From: an uncultured Odoribacter sp.
Lineage (GTDB): Bacteria; Bacteroidota; Bacteroidia; Bacteroidales; Marinifilaceae
Direction: 5' to 3'
Length of the DNA stretch: 12,826 nucleotides
NCBI GenBank assembly: GCA_905193145.1
Contig: CAJJNP010000087.1
Coordinates: forward strand, 1 to 12,826
Position 1 is the stretch's first letter; every line of letters begins with the position of its first letter. The notes below the pieces were generated by a model, which was not told where the DNA came from, searched no databases, and saw only the letters and a list, made by a program, of their open reading frames with translations. The translations under genes and the position numbers were made by a program. Positions 1 through 8,800 of this stretch are shown one piece after another.

Positions 1-19
1 AGATGAATACTATATGAAT

Positions 20-66
20 CCTATATAAATGCTGTATTTATAGGGTTTTAATAGTATTTATATAGG
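20..66. repeat. Imperfect inverted repeat (long hairpin) in AT-rich intergenic DNA
   Basis: The arms CCTATATAAAT (20-30) and ATTTATATAGG (56-66) are exact reverse complements. Pairing can continue inward through 31-35 and 51-55 with two G-T wobbles, giving about 16 bp around a 15-base loop (36-50). A competing partial arm, ATTTATAGG, lies in the loop region (36-44), so alternative foldings exist. The stem is almost all A-T and no clear U-tract follows, so it is not a standard intrinsic terminator. It could be the end of an upstream transcript or a protein-binding site. The repeat is read directly from the sequence; its function is unknown. Confidence 0.45.
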
Positions 67-138
67 TTATCAATAATTTATTTCTTGGACTTGATATGGA
101 GTTGTTATAGATAGAAGCCGGATTTTACGGGGATAGGA

Positions 139-246
139 ATGATTTATGAAATTACTCTTTATGAATTAGGACTGTCCTCTGAAAGCACAAAATATTGGCA
201 TTTAGGTCCTGTGGACTTGTATGAGGAATTGAAATTAGAATTGTAA
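139..246 (+). CDS. Doubtful small ORF, 35 aa, upstream of the PBP1A gene
   Basis: An ATG at 139 opens 35 codons ending in TAA at 244-246. The product starts MIYEITLYELGLSS and ends DLYEELKLEL. It is rich in Leu, Glu and Tyr, with no signal peptide, membrane segment or motif I recognise. A purine-rich stretch (GGGGATAGGA, 129-138) sits just before the ATG, closer than an ideal ribosome binding site. The frame stays open only back to 115, with a stop at 112-114. The last codons overlap the -33 box of the proposed promoter for the next gene. It could be a small protein, the decayed 3' end of a lost gene, or chance. The composition is protein-like, but 35 codons alone prove little. Confidence 0.2.
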   Translation: MIYEITLYELGLSSESTKYWHLGPVDLYEELKLEL

Positions 247-271
247 TCATCATTATTTATCATTACTTTTG
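241..271 (+). promoter_or_regulatory. Bacteroides-type promoter for the PBP1A-radA genes
   Basis: TACTTTTG at 264-271 matches the Bacteroides primary-sigma -7 element TAnnTTTG at every fixed position. TTG at 241-243 gives a -33 box with a 20-base spacer, within the usual spacing. Transcription would start around 276-280, leaving a leader of about 20 bases before the ATG at 297. The match to consensus is seen in the sequence; promoter activity is inferred. Confidence 0.6.
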
Positions 272-296
272 CTCCTTAAATTAATATGCTTGTCTT

Positions 297-2615
297 ATGT
301 TTAAGAAGTATTGGAAATTTCTTGTAATATTTTGGTCGGTAGTTTTGGTCGGTATTCTGGGGGTAGTGATTTTCTTTTGGCTGATTTCTTCAGGAAAATT
401 AGGCTTTATGCCTACATTCGAAGAATTGGAGAATCCCAATAACCGCTTTGCCTCGGAAGTTTATTTTGCCGACCGTACTTTTATGGGCCGGTATTTTGAG
501 AAAGAGAACCGGAAATATACAGAGTATCGGGAGATTCCTCAATCAGTAATAGATGCTCTGATTGCTACGGAAGATGCCCGTTTTTACGAGCATAGCGGAA
601 TAGATGTCAGAGGTTTGTTCCGTGTATTGAAAGGGGTGTTGACCGGAAATACGTCATCAACGGGGGGCGGTAGTACCATTTCCCAGCAGTTGGCAAAGAT
701 GTTGTTCCCGCGTGAGCCGGATTTGAATGCTTTTGAATTGGTCATCCGTAAATTCAGGGAGTGGGTGATTGCTGTCAAGTTGGAAAAAAGTTATACGAAA
801 GAGGAAATCCTTACCATGTATTTGAATAAATACGATTTTCTGAACCTGGCGGTGGGAATCAGTTCGGCTGCCGATATTTATTTTCAGACACCTTTGGACT
901 CTTTGCGGGTGGAGCAGGCCGCCATGTTGGTGGGAATGGCTAAGAATTCATCTTATTTTAATCCTGTAAGACGCCCCCAACTGACGTTGGAACGGCGAAA
1001 TGTGGTGTTGTCGCAGATGTATAAATATGACAAGTTGACCAGAGAGGAGATGGATTCGTTGAAACAATTGCCTTTGGGATTGAATTTCAAGCGTGTTGAC
1101 CATAAAGAGGGATGGGCGACCTATTTCCGTGAGCATCTGCGTCTTTTTATGACGGCAAGTATGCCGGAAAAGGCTCATTATCATGACTTGGCGCAGTATA
1201 GAGTGGATTCCATGGCATGGGAGACCAATCCGTTGTATGGATGGTGTAAGAAGAATGTGAAAGTGGATGGTACTCATTATGATTTGTATGCCGATGGCTT
1301 GAAGATTTATACAACGCTGGATCCTCGGATGCAACAATATGCAGAGGAGGCGGTACGGGAGCATTTGTCCAAGGATTTGCAGCCTCTGTTTGACAAGGAG
1401 CGGGTGCATAAGCGCAATTCGCCCTTTTCAAATGATATGACTATGGAACAGATCAATCAGGTGCTTACCCGTTCGATGAAGCAGTCGGAGCGTTATCGGG
1501 TGGCACGAAAGGAGGGTTTGAAGGAAGCTGATATCCGTAAGATGTTTAATCAGAAAGTGAACATGCAGGTATTTACCTGGAACGGTTTGCGGGATACGCT
1601 GATGTCGCCGATGGATTCCATCAAGCATTATAAGGCATTTTTCCGTTCCGGATTTATGGTGATGAATCCTAAAAACGGACATATCAAGGCATACGTAGGA
1701 GGGCCGGATTACCGTTATTTTATGTATGATATGGTAAGTTCAGGCAAGCGTCAGGTAGGTTCTACCATCAAACCGATTCTTTACACGCTGGCAATGCAGG
1801 AGGGATTGGGCCCCTGTGATAAAGTGCCTAATATTCCGCAGACATTCCTTTTGCCGGATGGTAAATTATGGACCGCCCGGGGAGGTTCGAAGCGTAAGGG
1901 TGAAATGGTTACTTTGAGATGGGGATTGGCGAATTCTGAGAACAATATATCGGGCTGGGTTTTGAAACAGTTTACACCTCAGGCAGTTGCCCAGATGGCA
2001 CATAAAATGGGTATAACGAGTTTTATTGATCCGGTGCCTTCTATTTTCCTTGGAACTGCGGAAATTTCAGTCAGAGAGATGGTGGCAGCCTATTCGATTT
2101 TTGCCAATAAAGGTGTATATAATACTCCGCTACCGATTTACCGTATTGAAGATAAATATGGCAATGTACTGGAGGAATTTCAAGCCGATTCAAGGGAAGT
2201 GATAACTGAAAATACAGCATATCTGATGTGTAATTTGCTGGAAGGTGTGGTGCAGGGCGGTACCGGTGTCAGATTGAGATATAAATATAAGCTGATGAAT
2301 CCGATGGGCGGAAAGACCGGTACGACACAGGCTCATGCTGACGGATGGTTTATGGGAGTGACACCGGAACTGGTAGGCGGTGTATGGGTTGGAGCAGAGG
2401 ATCGTTCCATTCATTTCCAGAATCTGGCTAATGGTCAGGGAGCCAATATGGCGTTGCCTATCTGGGCTAAATTCTTGCAGAAGGCTTATGCCGACCCGAA
2501 ACTGGGCTTGAAGCAAAGTGCATTTGAGATGCCGGCAGGCATTACCAAACGGTTGGATTGTGATGAGAGCAATGACGGGCGTAAAGTGCAGGAAGAAGAG
2601 GAAGAGTTTTTTTAA
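297..2615 (+). CDS. mrcA: Penicillin-binding protein 1A (bifunctional peptidoglycan glycosyltransferase/transpeptidase)
   Basis: This class A penicillin-binding protein polymerises lipid II into glycan strands and cross-links their peptides on the outer face of the inner membrane. The 772-aa product has a short cytoplasmic N-terminus and one membrane anchor (about residues 8-31). The family 51 glycosyltransferase domain follows (about 55-240), with the EDARFYEHSGID motif at 92-103 (catalytic Glu92), GGGSTISQQ at 123-131 and EEILTMYLN at 169-177. The transpeptidase domain (about 450-730) holds all three penicilloyl-serine motifs: STIK at 489-492 (nucleophile Ser489), SEN at 547-549 and KTG at 673-675. 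The long linker between the domains (about 240-450) is usual for Bacteroidetes PBP1A. The C-terminus is a short acidic tail with five Glu in a row. The ATG at 297 is preferred because the membrane anchor follows directly and a promoter match ends 25 bases upstream. radA starts 11 bases after the stop, suggesting cotranscription. Confidence 0.95.
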   Translation: MFKKYWKFLVIFWSVVLVGILGVVIFFWLISSGKLGFMPTFEELENPNNRFASEVYFADRTFMGRYFEKENRKYTEYREIPQSVIDALIATEDARFYEHSGIDVRGLFRVLKGVLTGNTSSTGGGSTISQQLAKMLFPREPDLNAFELVIRKFREWVIAVKLEKSYTKEEILTMYLNKYDFLNLAVGISSAADIYFQTPLDSLRVEQAAMLVGMAKNSSYFNPVRRPQLTLERRNVVLSQMYKYDKLTREEMDSLKQLPLGLNFKRVDHKEGWATYFREHLRLFMTASMPEKAHYHDLAQYRVDSMAWETNPLYGWCKKNVKVDGTHYDLYADGLKIYTTLDPRMQQYAEEAVREHLSKDLQPLFDKERVHKRNSPFSNDMTMEQINQVLTRSMKQSERYRVARKEGLKEADIRKMFNQKVNMQVFTWNGLRDTLMSPMDSIKHYKAFFRSGFMVMNPKNGHIKAYVGGPDYRYFMYDMVSSGKRQVGSTIKPILYTLAMQEGLGPCDKVPNIPQTFLLPDGKLWTARGGSKRKGEMVTLRWGLANSENNISGWVLKQFTPQAVAQMAHKMGITSFIDPVPSIFLGTAEISVREMVAAYSIFANKGVYNTPLPIYRIEDKYGNVLEEFQADSREVITENTAYLMCNLLEGVVQGGTGVRLRYKYKLMNPMGGKTGTTQAHADGWFMGVTPELVGGVWVGAEDRSIHFQNLANGQGANMALPIWAKFLQKAYADPKLGLKQSAFEMPAGITKRLDCDESNDGRKVQEEEEEFF

Positions 2616-2626
2616 ACAGGTTGATC

Positions 2627-3988
2627 ATGGCTAAGACGAAGACAGTTTTTGTATGTCAGAATTGCGGAGCAAAAGAGGCAAAATGGACCGGACGCTGTAA
2701 TGTCTGCGGGGAATGGAACAGTTTTGTGGAAGAGGTGGAGGTACAGACGAAAGGGAGGGGGAATGCCGTTATCGGTACTCCTTCGTCCAAGGCTTTGAAA
2801 CTGTCTGAAATAAAGGTGAATGCAGATATCCGGATGGATACCGGTGACGGGGAATTGAATCGGGTGTTGGGAGGTGGTATGGTGCCGGGTTCCATGATAT
2901 TGTTGGGGGGAGAACCGGGTATCGGGAAATCGACACTGGTCTTGCAATTTGCCTTGCACAGCCGTTGCGGACGAGTGTTGTACGTATCGGGCGAGGAGAG
3001 TATCTCGCAGATAAAAATGAGGGCGCAGCGTTTGGGTACGGATAATGACGATTGTCTGTTTTTGTCGGGTAATTCTCTGGAAATGGTGTTGGAGCATGCC
3101 CGGGCGATACAGCCGGATTTGTTGATTATCGATTCTATACAGACCCTGGCTACAGAGACAGTAGATTCCATTCCGGGGAGCCTGTCACAAATCAGAGAGT
3201 GTACGAATGCCTTGTTGCGTTTCAGTAAAGAGAATACGATATCCACTATATTGATCGGGCACATTACGAAAGACGGTCAACTGGCAGGACCGAAGATTCT
3301 GGAACACATGGTTGATACCGTCTTGCAATTTGAAGGAGACCAGCAATATATGTATCGGATTTTGCGTTCCATAAAAAACCGTTTTGGTTCGACATCGGAA
3401 ATCGGAATTTATGAAATGTTGCAAAGCGGACTCAGGCAGGTGAGCAATCCTTCTGAATTATTGCTTTCGAATCATGCGGAAGAGTTGAGCGGGATTGCCG
3501 TTTCAGCCACGATAGAGGGCGTACGACCGATTTTGTTGGAGGTGCAGGCATTGGTATCCACGGCGGCATACGGAGTGCCGCAGAGGTCTGCTACGGGCTT
3601 TGATTCGCGGCGTTTGAACATGCTGTTGGCGGTACTGGAAAAAAGAGTGGGATTCCGTTTGGCTTCCAAAGATGTCTTTTTGAATATAGCGGGAGGAATC
3701 CGCGTCAGTGACCCTGCCTTGGATTTGGCAGTGGTGATGGCTATTTTATCATCAAATATCGATTCGGCTCTTCCCGGTGATACGGTTTTTGCCGGTGAAG
3801 TGGGACTTTCCGGAGAAATCCGTGCAGTGAGCCGCATTGAACAGCGTATTGCAGAAGCGGGTAAACTGGGCTTCAGACGGATATTTGTACCTTTGGGTAA
3901 TAAAAAAGGATATACCCGTAAAAACGATGCAATAGAGGTGTGTTTTGTATCGAAGATAGCAGATTTGTGCAGAAGTTTGTTTGGATAA
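2627..3988 (+). CDS. radA: DNA repair/recombination protein RadA (Sms)
   Basis: RadA is a cytoplasmic RecA-like ATPase that promotes branch migration of recombination intermediates and helps in DNA repair. The 453-aa product has the full family layout: an N-terminal zinc finger (Cys10, Cys13, Cys24, Cys27), a Walker A motif GGEPGIGKST (94-103), a Walker B strand LLIID (165-169), the RadA signature KNRFG (250-254), and a C-terminal Lon-protease-like domain (about 285-445) that is structural rather than proteolytic. The start is the ATG at 2627, giving the standard MAKTK beginning. A TTG two codons upstream (2621) is in frame but unneeded. The gene lies 11 bases after PBP1A and is probably translated from the same transcript. 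A promoter match for the following sigma gene overlaps its last codons. Confidence 0.96.
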   Translation: MAKTKTVFVCQNCGAKEAKWTGRCNVCGEWNSFVEEVEVQTKGRGNAVIGTPSSKALKLSEIKVNADIRMDTGDGELNRVLGGGMVPGSMILLGGEPGIGKSTLVLQFALHSRCGRVLYVSGEESISQIKMRAQRLGTDNDDCLFLSGNSLEMVLEHARAIQPDLLIIDSIQTLATETVDSIPGSLSQIRECTNALLRFSKENTISTILIGHITKDGQLAGPKILEHMVDTVLQFEGDQQYMYRILRSIKNRFGSTSEIGIYEMLQSGLRQVSNPSELLLSNHAEELSGIAVSATIEGVRPILLEVQALVSTAAYGVPQRSATGFDSRRLNMLLAVLEKRVGFRLASKDVFLNIAGGIRVSDPALDLAVVMAILSSNIDSALPGDTVFAGEVGLSGEIRAVSRIEQRIAEAGKLGFRRIFVPLGNKKGYTRKNDAIEVCFVSKIADLCRSLFG

Positions 3989-4009
3989 AACAAAAAATTG
4001 ATAATTTTG
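3976..4009 (+). promoter_or_regulatory. Candidate Bacteroides-type promoter for the ECF sigma gene
   Basis: TAATTTTG at 4002-4009 fits the -7 consensus TAnnTTTG. Two TTTG copies lie upstream, at 3976-3979 (22-base spacer) and 3980-3983 (18-base spacer), each slightly off the favoured 19-21 bases. The -33 boxes fall inside the last codons of radA. A start near 4015 would leave about 40 bases of leader before the sigma ATG at 4057. This would let the sigma gene be transcribed separately from radA by the housekeeping sigma factor. The -7 match is good and the spacing is less so. Confidence 0.45.
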
Positions 4010-4012
4010 TTT
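3988..4012. repeat. A/T-rich imperfect inverted repeat at the radA 3' end
   Basis: AAACAAAAAATT (3988-3999) and AATTTTGTTT (4003-4012) pair over 10 bp if two A residues (3992-3993) bulge, leaving a 3-base loop. The right arm carries the -7 element of the proposed sigma promoter. It could act as a weak radA terminator or as an operator over the promoter, or it may only reflect A/T runs. Only one G-C pair is present, so a stable RNA hairpin is unlikely. Confidence 0.25.
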
Positions 4013-4056
4013 GTTGGATAGCTATAAACGGTATTTGCTTCAATCGATACTGCAAA

Positions 4057-4593
4057 ATGAAACTTTCTGTTGTTCAGGGTAAATATGAGTTTGAAGAACT
4101 GTATATGACTTATTTTGAAAGTCTGTACCGTTTTGCGTATCATTATGTGATGTGCGAAGAGGCGAAGGATATCGTTCAGGATGTATTTATTCAGTTTTAT
4201 GAAAATGGCAGAAGTTTGCCGGCTGATACCAATGTTGTGGGGTATCTGCTGACTGCTACCCGAAACCGTTGCATGAATTTTCTGAGACACAAGGATATTG
4301 TCGACCAGCATGAGGAGCGTCTGGTGGAAACCATCATCAGCTGGAATACAGAGTGTGCAGACGAACATAATGAACTGAGCAATGAGATAGAGCGTTGCAT
4401 GTCTTTGCTTTCTGCTCAGCAACAGCAGATTATCCGCATGAAAAGTGAAGGCAAATCGTATCGTGAAATAGCGCAACAGTTGAATATCAGCGAGGGTACG
4501 GTCAATACACATGTCGCCCGGGCATATAAAATTTTCAGAGAGAATTTCGGGCATTCTTTAATGCTGGCTTATTTCATTTCGAGATTTATCTAG
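4057..4593 (+). CDS. ECF-type RNA polymerase sigma factor, FecI-like (sigma-70 family)
   Basis: This extracytoplasmic-function sigma factor is expected to direct RNA polymerase to the downstream uptake genes. The 178-aa product has only the two conserved sigma regions. Region 2 spans about 14-80 and includes AKDIVQDVFIQFYEN and the helix ending in NRCMNFLRHK. Region 4 spans about 108-164, with the helix-turn-helix YREIAQQLNISEGTVNTHVA (135-154). The frame is open upstream to an ATG at 3940, but that would add 39 residues encoded partly inside radA and unlike the family, so the ATG at 4057 is chosen. This start lies about 48 bases after a -7 promoter match. The neighbour downstream is a FecR-type anti-sigma factor, which fits a FecI/FecR pair. 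Its target promoter sequence cannot be read from this window. Confidence 0.93.
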   Translation: MKLSVVQGKYEFEELYMTYFESLYRFAYHYVMCEEAKDIVQDVFIQFYENGRSLPADTNVVGYLLTATRNRCMNFLRHKDIVDQHEERLVETIISWNTECADEHNELSNEIERCMSLLSAQQQQIIRMKSEGKSYREIAQQLNISEGTVNTHVARAYKIFRENFGHSLMLAYFISRFI

Positions 4594-4631
4594 ATTGATA
4601 TGAAATGAATAAAAATAACCCTATCTTAAAA

Positions 4632-4656
4632 TCTTCTTTACAGAAGAAACTTTTTT
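4632..4656 (+). terminator. Weak hairpin plus T-run between sigma and anti-sigma genes
   Basis: TCTTCT (4632-4637) and AGAAGA (4642-4647) form a 6-bp stem with a TTAC loop, followed after AAC by six T residues (4651-4656). This has the shape of a small intrinsic terminator, but the stem is short and has only two G-C pairs. If active it would be leaky and would lower anti-sigma expression relative to the sigma factor. It may also be chance in AT-rich DNA. Confidence 0.25.
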
Positions 4657-4733
4657 AGTTATAAAACAAGGAAATTTTTTTTGAAAATAATATGACTTTT
4701 CATGTATATGGAATTCTTTCTTCGGGTGTTATT

Positions 4734-5858
4734 ATGGAAACGATTGCGATGAAAAAGATAGATTGGCATATAATCAGAAAGGTATTTGATAAAACAGCGA
4801 CAGTTTCAGAAGAAAAAGAATATGAGCAGTGGTTGAATACGTCTCAGGTACATAGAGAGTATGCAAAGCGTATAAAAGATTTTAACGGAAGTTCGCCGAA
4901 AGTATCAGAAAAAGAGTTGCAGCAGTTGTATCGCTCGTTTTCTTCTTCTATGCAGCAGCGTAAACGTTTACGGATTGTAAAATGGAGCAGCGTTGCAGCA
5001 CTGTTATTCCTTACTTTAGGGAGTGGGTGGTTGTTGTTGAATTTAAAATCAGAAAGCAGTTTGCCGGTGGCAGCAGAAGTTGCTGCAACGGAAAAATACG
5101 ATGATGTGGTGCGAATGACAACGGCTGACGGAAAAGTTTATAATCTGGAAAATAAAAAAGAGCAAGTGGCTGAAGGGAAGAAGGTATTGGATGTAGAAGA
5201 GGCTGCGGAAATGGTTGAACCTAGGGTTATTGATGTGCCACAGGGGAAGACCTGGCAGTTTATGTTGGCGGATAGCAGCCGCGTGTATGTGAATGCAAAT
5301 TCCCGTTTGGTGTTTCCTGAGCATTTTGACGGTCAGAAAGAGAGACGGATTCATTTGGAGTATGGCGAGGCTTATTTTGAGGTTACTAAAGATGCCGGCA
5401 AGCCATTTATCGTATCAGTTGGTAGTACGGAAACAAAAGTCTATGGTACTGAATTTAATGTAAACGGCTATCTGCCAGAAGCTCCTAAAACAACTTTGAT
5501 TAAAGGAAGTGTAGGGATGCGGAAGGCAGGAGATATAAAAGAAATACGGTTAAAACCCGGTCAGCAGGGGCAGTTGGATGAATCCGGACGGTTGATTGCG
5601 AAAGAGGTGGATTGGGAAACATTGGTTGCTTGGAAAGAAAATATATTCTTCTTCCGCAATGCTGCGTTGGAGGAGATAGCTTCACGATTGGCTGATTGGT
5701 ATGGCGTGGAATTTAGATTTAACCGTGAATCGTTGAAGCGAGAAAGTTTCTATTGTCGTTTGCCTCGTACGTTACCCTTAGAAGATGTTTTGAAAGCTTT
5801 GGAGCGTGGGCGGGCAGTGCGTTTTATTTACGAAAACAACATAGTGACAGTATATTAA
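4734..5858 (+). CDS. FecR-type anti-sigma factor (FecR domain, DUF4974-like C-terminus)
   Basis: This single-pass inner-membrane regulator would hold the adjacent sigma factor and respond to the STN domain of the SusC-like receptor in the periplasm. From the ATG at 4734 it has 374 residues: a cytoplasmic sigma-binding part (about 5-80), a membrane segment (about 84-104), a linker, the FecR domain (about 162-260, including GKTWQFMLADSSRVYVNANS and GEAYFEVTKDAGKPFIV), and a C-terminal domain (about 303-374) resembling DUF4974, which has an STN-like fold. Three in-frame ATGs are possible: 4692, 4734 and 4749. The residues added by 4692 look unrelated to the family, while MKKIDWHIIRKVF at 4749 looks like a typical family start, so 4749 is nearly as likely as 4734. 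It lies 140 bases after the sigma gene and 30 bases before the SusC-like gene. The sequence is complete and intact. Confidence 0.9.
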   Translation: METIAMKKIDWHIIRKVFDKTATVSEEKEYEQWLNTSQVHREYAKRIKDFNGSSPKVSEKELQQLYRSFSSSMQQRKRLRIVKWSSVAALLFLTLGSGWLLLNLKSESSLPVAAEVAATEKYDDVVRMTTADGKVYNLENKKEQVAEGKKVLDVEEAAEMVEPRVIDVPQGKTWQFMLADSSRVYVNANSRLVFPEHFDGQKERRIHLEYGEAYFEVTKDAGKPFIVSVGSTETKVYGTEFNVNGYLPEAPKTTLIKGSVGMRKAGDIKEIRLKPGQQGQLDESGRLIAKEVDWETLVAWKENIFFFRNAALEEIASRLADWYGVEFRFNRESLKRESFYCRLPRTLPLEDVLKALERGRAVRFIYENNIVTVY

Positions 5859-5888
5859 AATGACTAACTAATCAAATATTTTTAATTT

Positions 5889-8800
5889 ATGCAAAAAGTG
5901 AAAGTTCTTGCACGGAGATGTCTATGCGCATTTCTCGTATCCTTGTTTGCCGGTTGGCTGACGGGGGAGTGGGTGCTGAAAGCTCAAAATGCACCGGATT
6001 GTGCTTCCGCACAGATGAGCCTGTTGAAGGAGGTGATAGAAATTGAAGCTGAAAATCTTTCTTTTGATGAATTTTTCAGTTTGATAAACAGCAAGCTGAG
6101 TTCGCCTCTATACATCTCGTATAGAGTGGAAGATTTGAGTGTGATGAAAAAAGTGTCAATGGAAAAACGTCGGAGTAGCGTAGAAAATATATTGCGTGAT
6201 GTGTTGGAGGGATATCAGTTGACCTTTATGGTGAAAGACAATATTGTGATGATAGACCGTAAGGAGGTAATGCAACAACAGAAAAAACCGTTGGTTATCA
6301 AAGGTAAAGTATTGGAGCATGAAAACGGAGAACCGATTATTGGCGCAACAGTTTTGATTAAAGGTACAACTGTCGGTACTTCCACGGATTTGGACGGGAC
6401 ATTTGCCATTCCTGTAGAACTCGGTAAAACGTTGGTGGTATCTTTTATTGGAAAGACTTCTCAAGAGGTGAAAGTCGAATCAGATAAGTTTTTGACCATT
6501 AAACTGAAAAACGACCAAATCCAGATGGATGAAGTGGTTGTAACCGGTTATGCGAATATCAATAAAAACACTTTTACCGGTAACGTCAAGACAATTAAGA
6601 ATGAAGAGCTGATGAAAGTATCCCGGACCAATGTATTGAAAGCTATTTCGACATTCGACCCCTCTTTCCGTATTGCAGAGAATAATATTTTCGGTTCAGA
6701 CCCGAATGCTTTGCCTGAAATTAACATCCGTGGTCATTCCAGTATCGGTATCATGCAATTGGACAAGGATAAATTTTCCAAAGCCAATTTGGAAAAAAAT
6801 CCTAATACTCCGACTTTTATCATGGACGGTTTCGAGGTGAGCATACAGAAAGTGTATGATATGGACCCGAACCGCATCGAGAATATTACCATCTTGAAAG
6901 ATGCAGCAGCGACAGCCATGTACGGTTCGCGTGCGGCAAACGGAGTGGTGGTGATAACAACGAAAGCTCCTCAGGCAGGAAAAGTGCGTGTATCCTATAA
7001 TTTTACTTCGACTCTGGAGGTTCCTGATCTGCGTGACTATAATTTGATGAACTCTAAAGAGAAACTGGATGCAGAGGTGAAAGCGGGTGTTTTTGATCCG
7101 GTGGAAGAGCTAGACCGATATAACGGAGAACATTGGTATTGGAAAAAATACAATGCTGTTTATGTTGAAGGAGTGGAAACTGATTGGATGGCAATACCTT
7201 TGCGAAATGCATTCCAGCATCGCCATTCTTTGAATGTAGAGAGCGGAAACGACAATATCCGTTACAGTTTTGATTTGAACTATTCAGGTGACAACGGTGT
7301 GATGAAAGGTTCTAAGCGTAACAACGTAGGTGCCGGTTTTGATGTATATATCACTTTGGGTAAATTCCAATTAAGCAATTCGGTGACTTATAATAACACG
7401 ACTTCGGAAGAATCTCCTTATGGAAGTTTTAGTGACTATACACACCAATTGCCTTATAATAAGTACACAGATGAATATGGGAATTTGTTAAAGGAATTGA
7501 GTGATTGGGGGCGCGGTGGAAATGTTCCAAATCCATTATATGAAGCTTCTTTGGGTAATTTTGAGAAAGAAAAATCCGATGAGATTATCAATAACCTGCA
7601 AATCCGTTGGGATATGGGTAAAGGATTTATGGCTCAGGCTTCTGTTGGATTGCAGAAAAGTTGGAATTCAAGCAAGCAATTTATTGACCCCAAATCCATG
7701 AAGGCAAGTCAACAATTGTCTAATGACAATCTGTTGGCAGGAGACCTGTTTACAAGGGATGGTAACAGCAGTCGTTGGAATACCCGTTTAGGTTTAAGTT
7801 ATAATGCAAGTTTGGGACGTAATAATTTAAATTTTTCGGTAATCGGAGAAATCAACCAAAGCAACAGTTATTCGGTATCAACTCATTATATTGGTTTTGC
7901 ATCCGGAACTTCTGCAGATGTCAATTATGCCTCTCAGGTGAAAGGTAAACCTTCCAAATCAGAGCGTGTGTCTCGTTATGCCGGTTTAAACGGAATTTTC
8001 AACTATAGCTTTGATAATATTTATTTGGCGGACTTTTCTATCCGTTACGAGGGTTCGTCTATTTTTGGTAAAGAACAGCAGAGTACCCCTTATTGGTCGG
8101 GAGGTTTGGGATTGAATATCCATAATTATAATTTCTTGAAAGAGTCAGAACTTATTAGCCGTTTGAAAGTGAGAGCCAGCTATGGACAAGTGGGTAATGT
8201 GAATTTTGAACCTCACATGTCACATAATTACTTCCAGGCACAATATGATGATTGGTATATTACCGGATTTGGAAATAAATTGTATTATATGGGTAATCCG
8301 GATTTGAAGAGCGAGAAGACCAATACTTTTGATGTATCTGTAGATGTGTCATTGTTACAGGATAAGATTAACTTTACAGCCACATATTATAATAAGAAGA
8401 CAATTGATATGATTAACGATGTGACAGTGCCTTCATCTTCCGGTTTTATGACTTATAAAGACAATATCGGAAAAATCCGTAACCGGGGTGTAGAGCTTTC
8501 GTTGTATGCCAATGTATTGAATCGTGAAGATTGGTTCTTGTCTGTACACGGAAACTTTGCCAAGAATGATGAAGTGTTGTTGGAAATTGCCGAATCCTTG
8601 AAACGCTACAATGACCGTGTGAATGAAAAGTATGAAAATTACGATGACGATTTAAATCCCAATGAGGCTGAATATGGCGAAGTATATACCAAGTATGAAG
8701 AGGGTGGTTCAACTACATCATTTCATGGTATGAAATCACTGGGTATAGACCCGGCCAATGGTAAAGAGGTGTTTGTGGATCGTGCCGGTAACATAACTTA

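Noticed and set aside
2607..2615. T7 run at the PBP1A stop codon as a programmed frameshift site
   Set aside because: A -1 shift would add only a few residues and a +1 shift ends within a few codons at the radA start. No extended product would result.
2656..3264. 202-codon minus-strand open frame inside radA
   Set aside because: It is fully antisense to the RadA zinc finger and ATPase coding region, with no motif of its own.
3940..4056. N-terminal extension of the sigma factor from an ATG inside radA
   Set aside because: The 39 extra residues overlap the RadA coding end and do not resemble sigma factor N-termini. The ATG at 4057 gives a normal start and lies after a promoter match.
3472..4554. 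360-codon open frame on the minus strand across radA and the sigma gene
   Set aside because: It lies antisense to two clear genes, crosses their boundary, and its translation has no recognisable domain. It is explained by codon use on the opposite strand.
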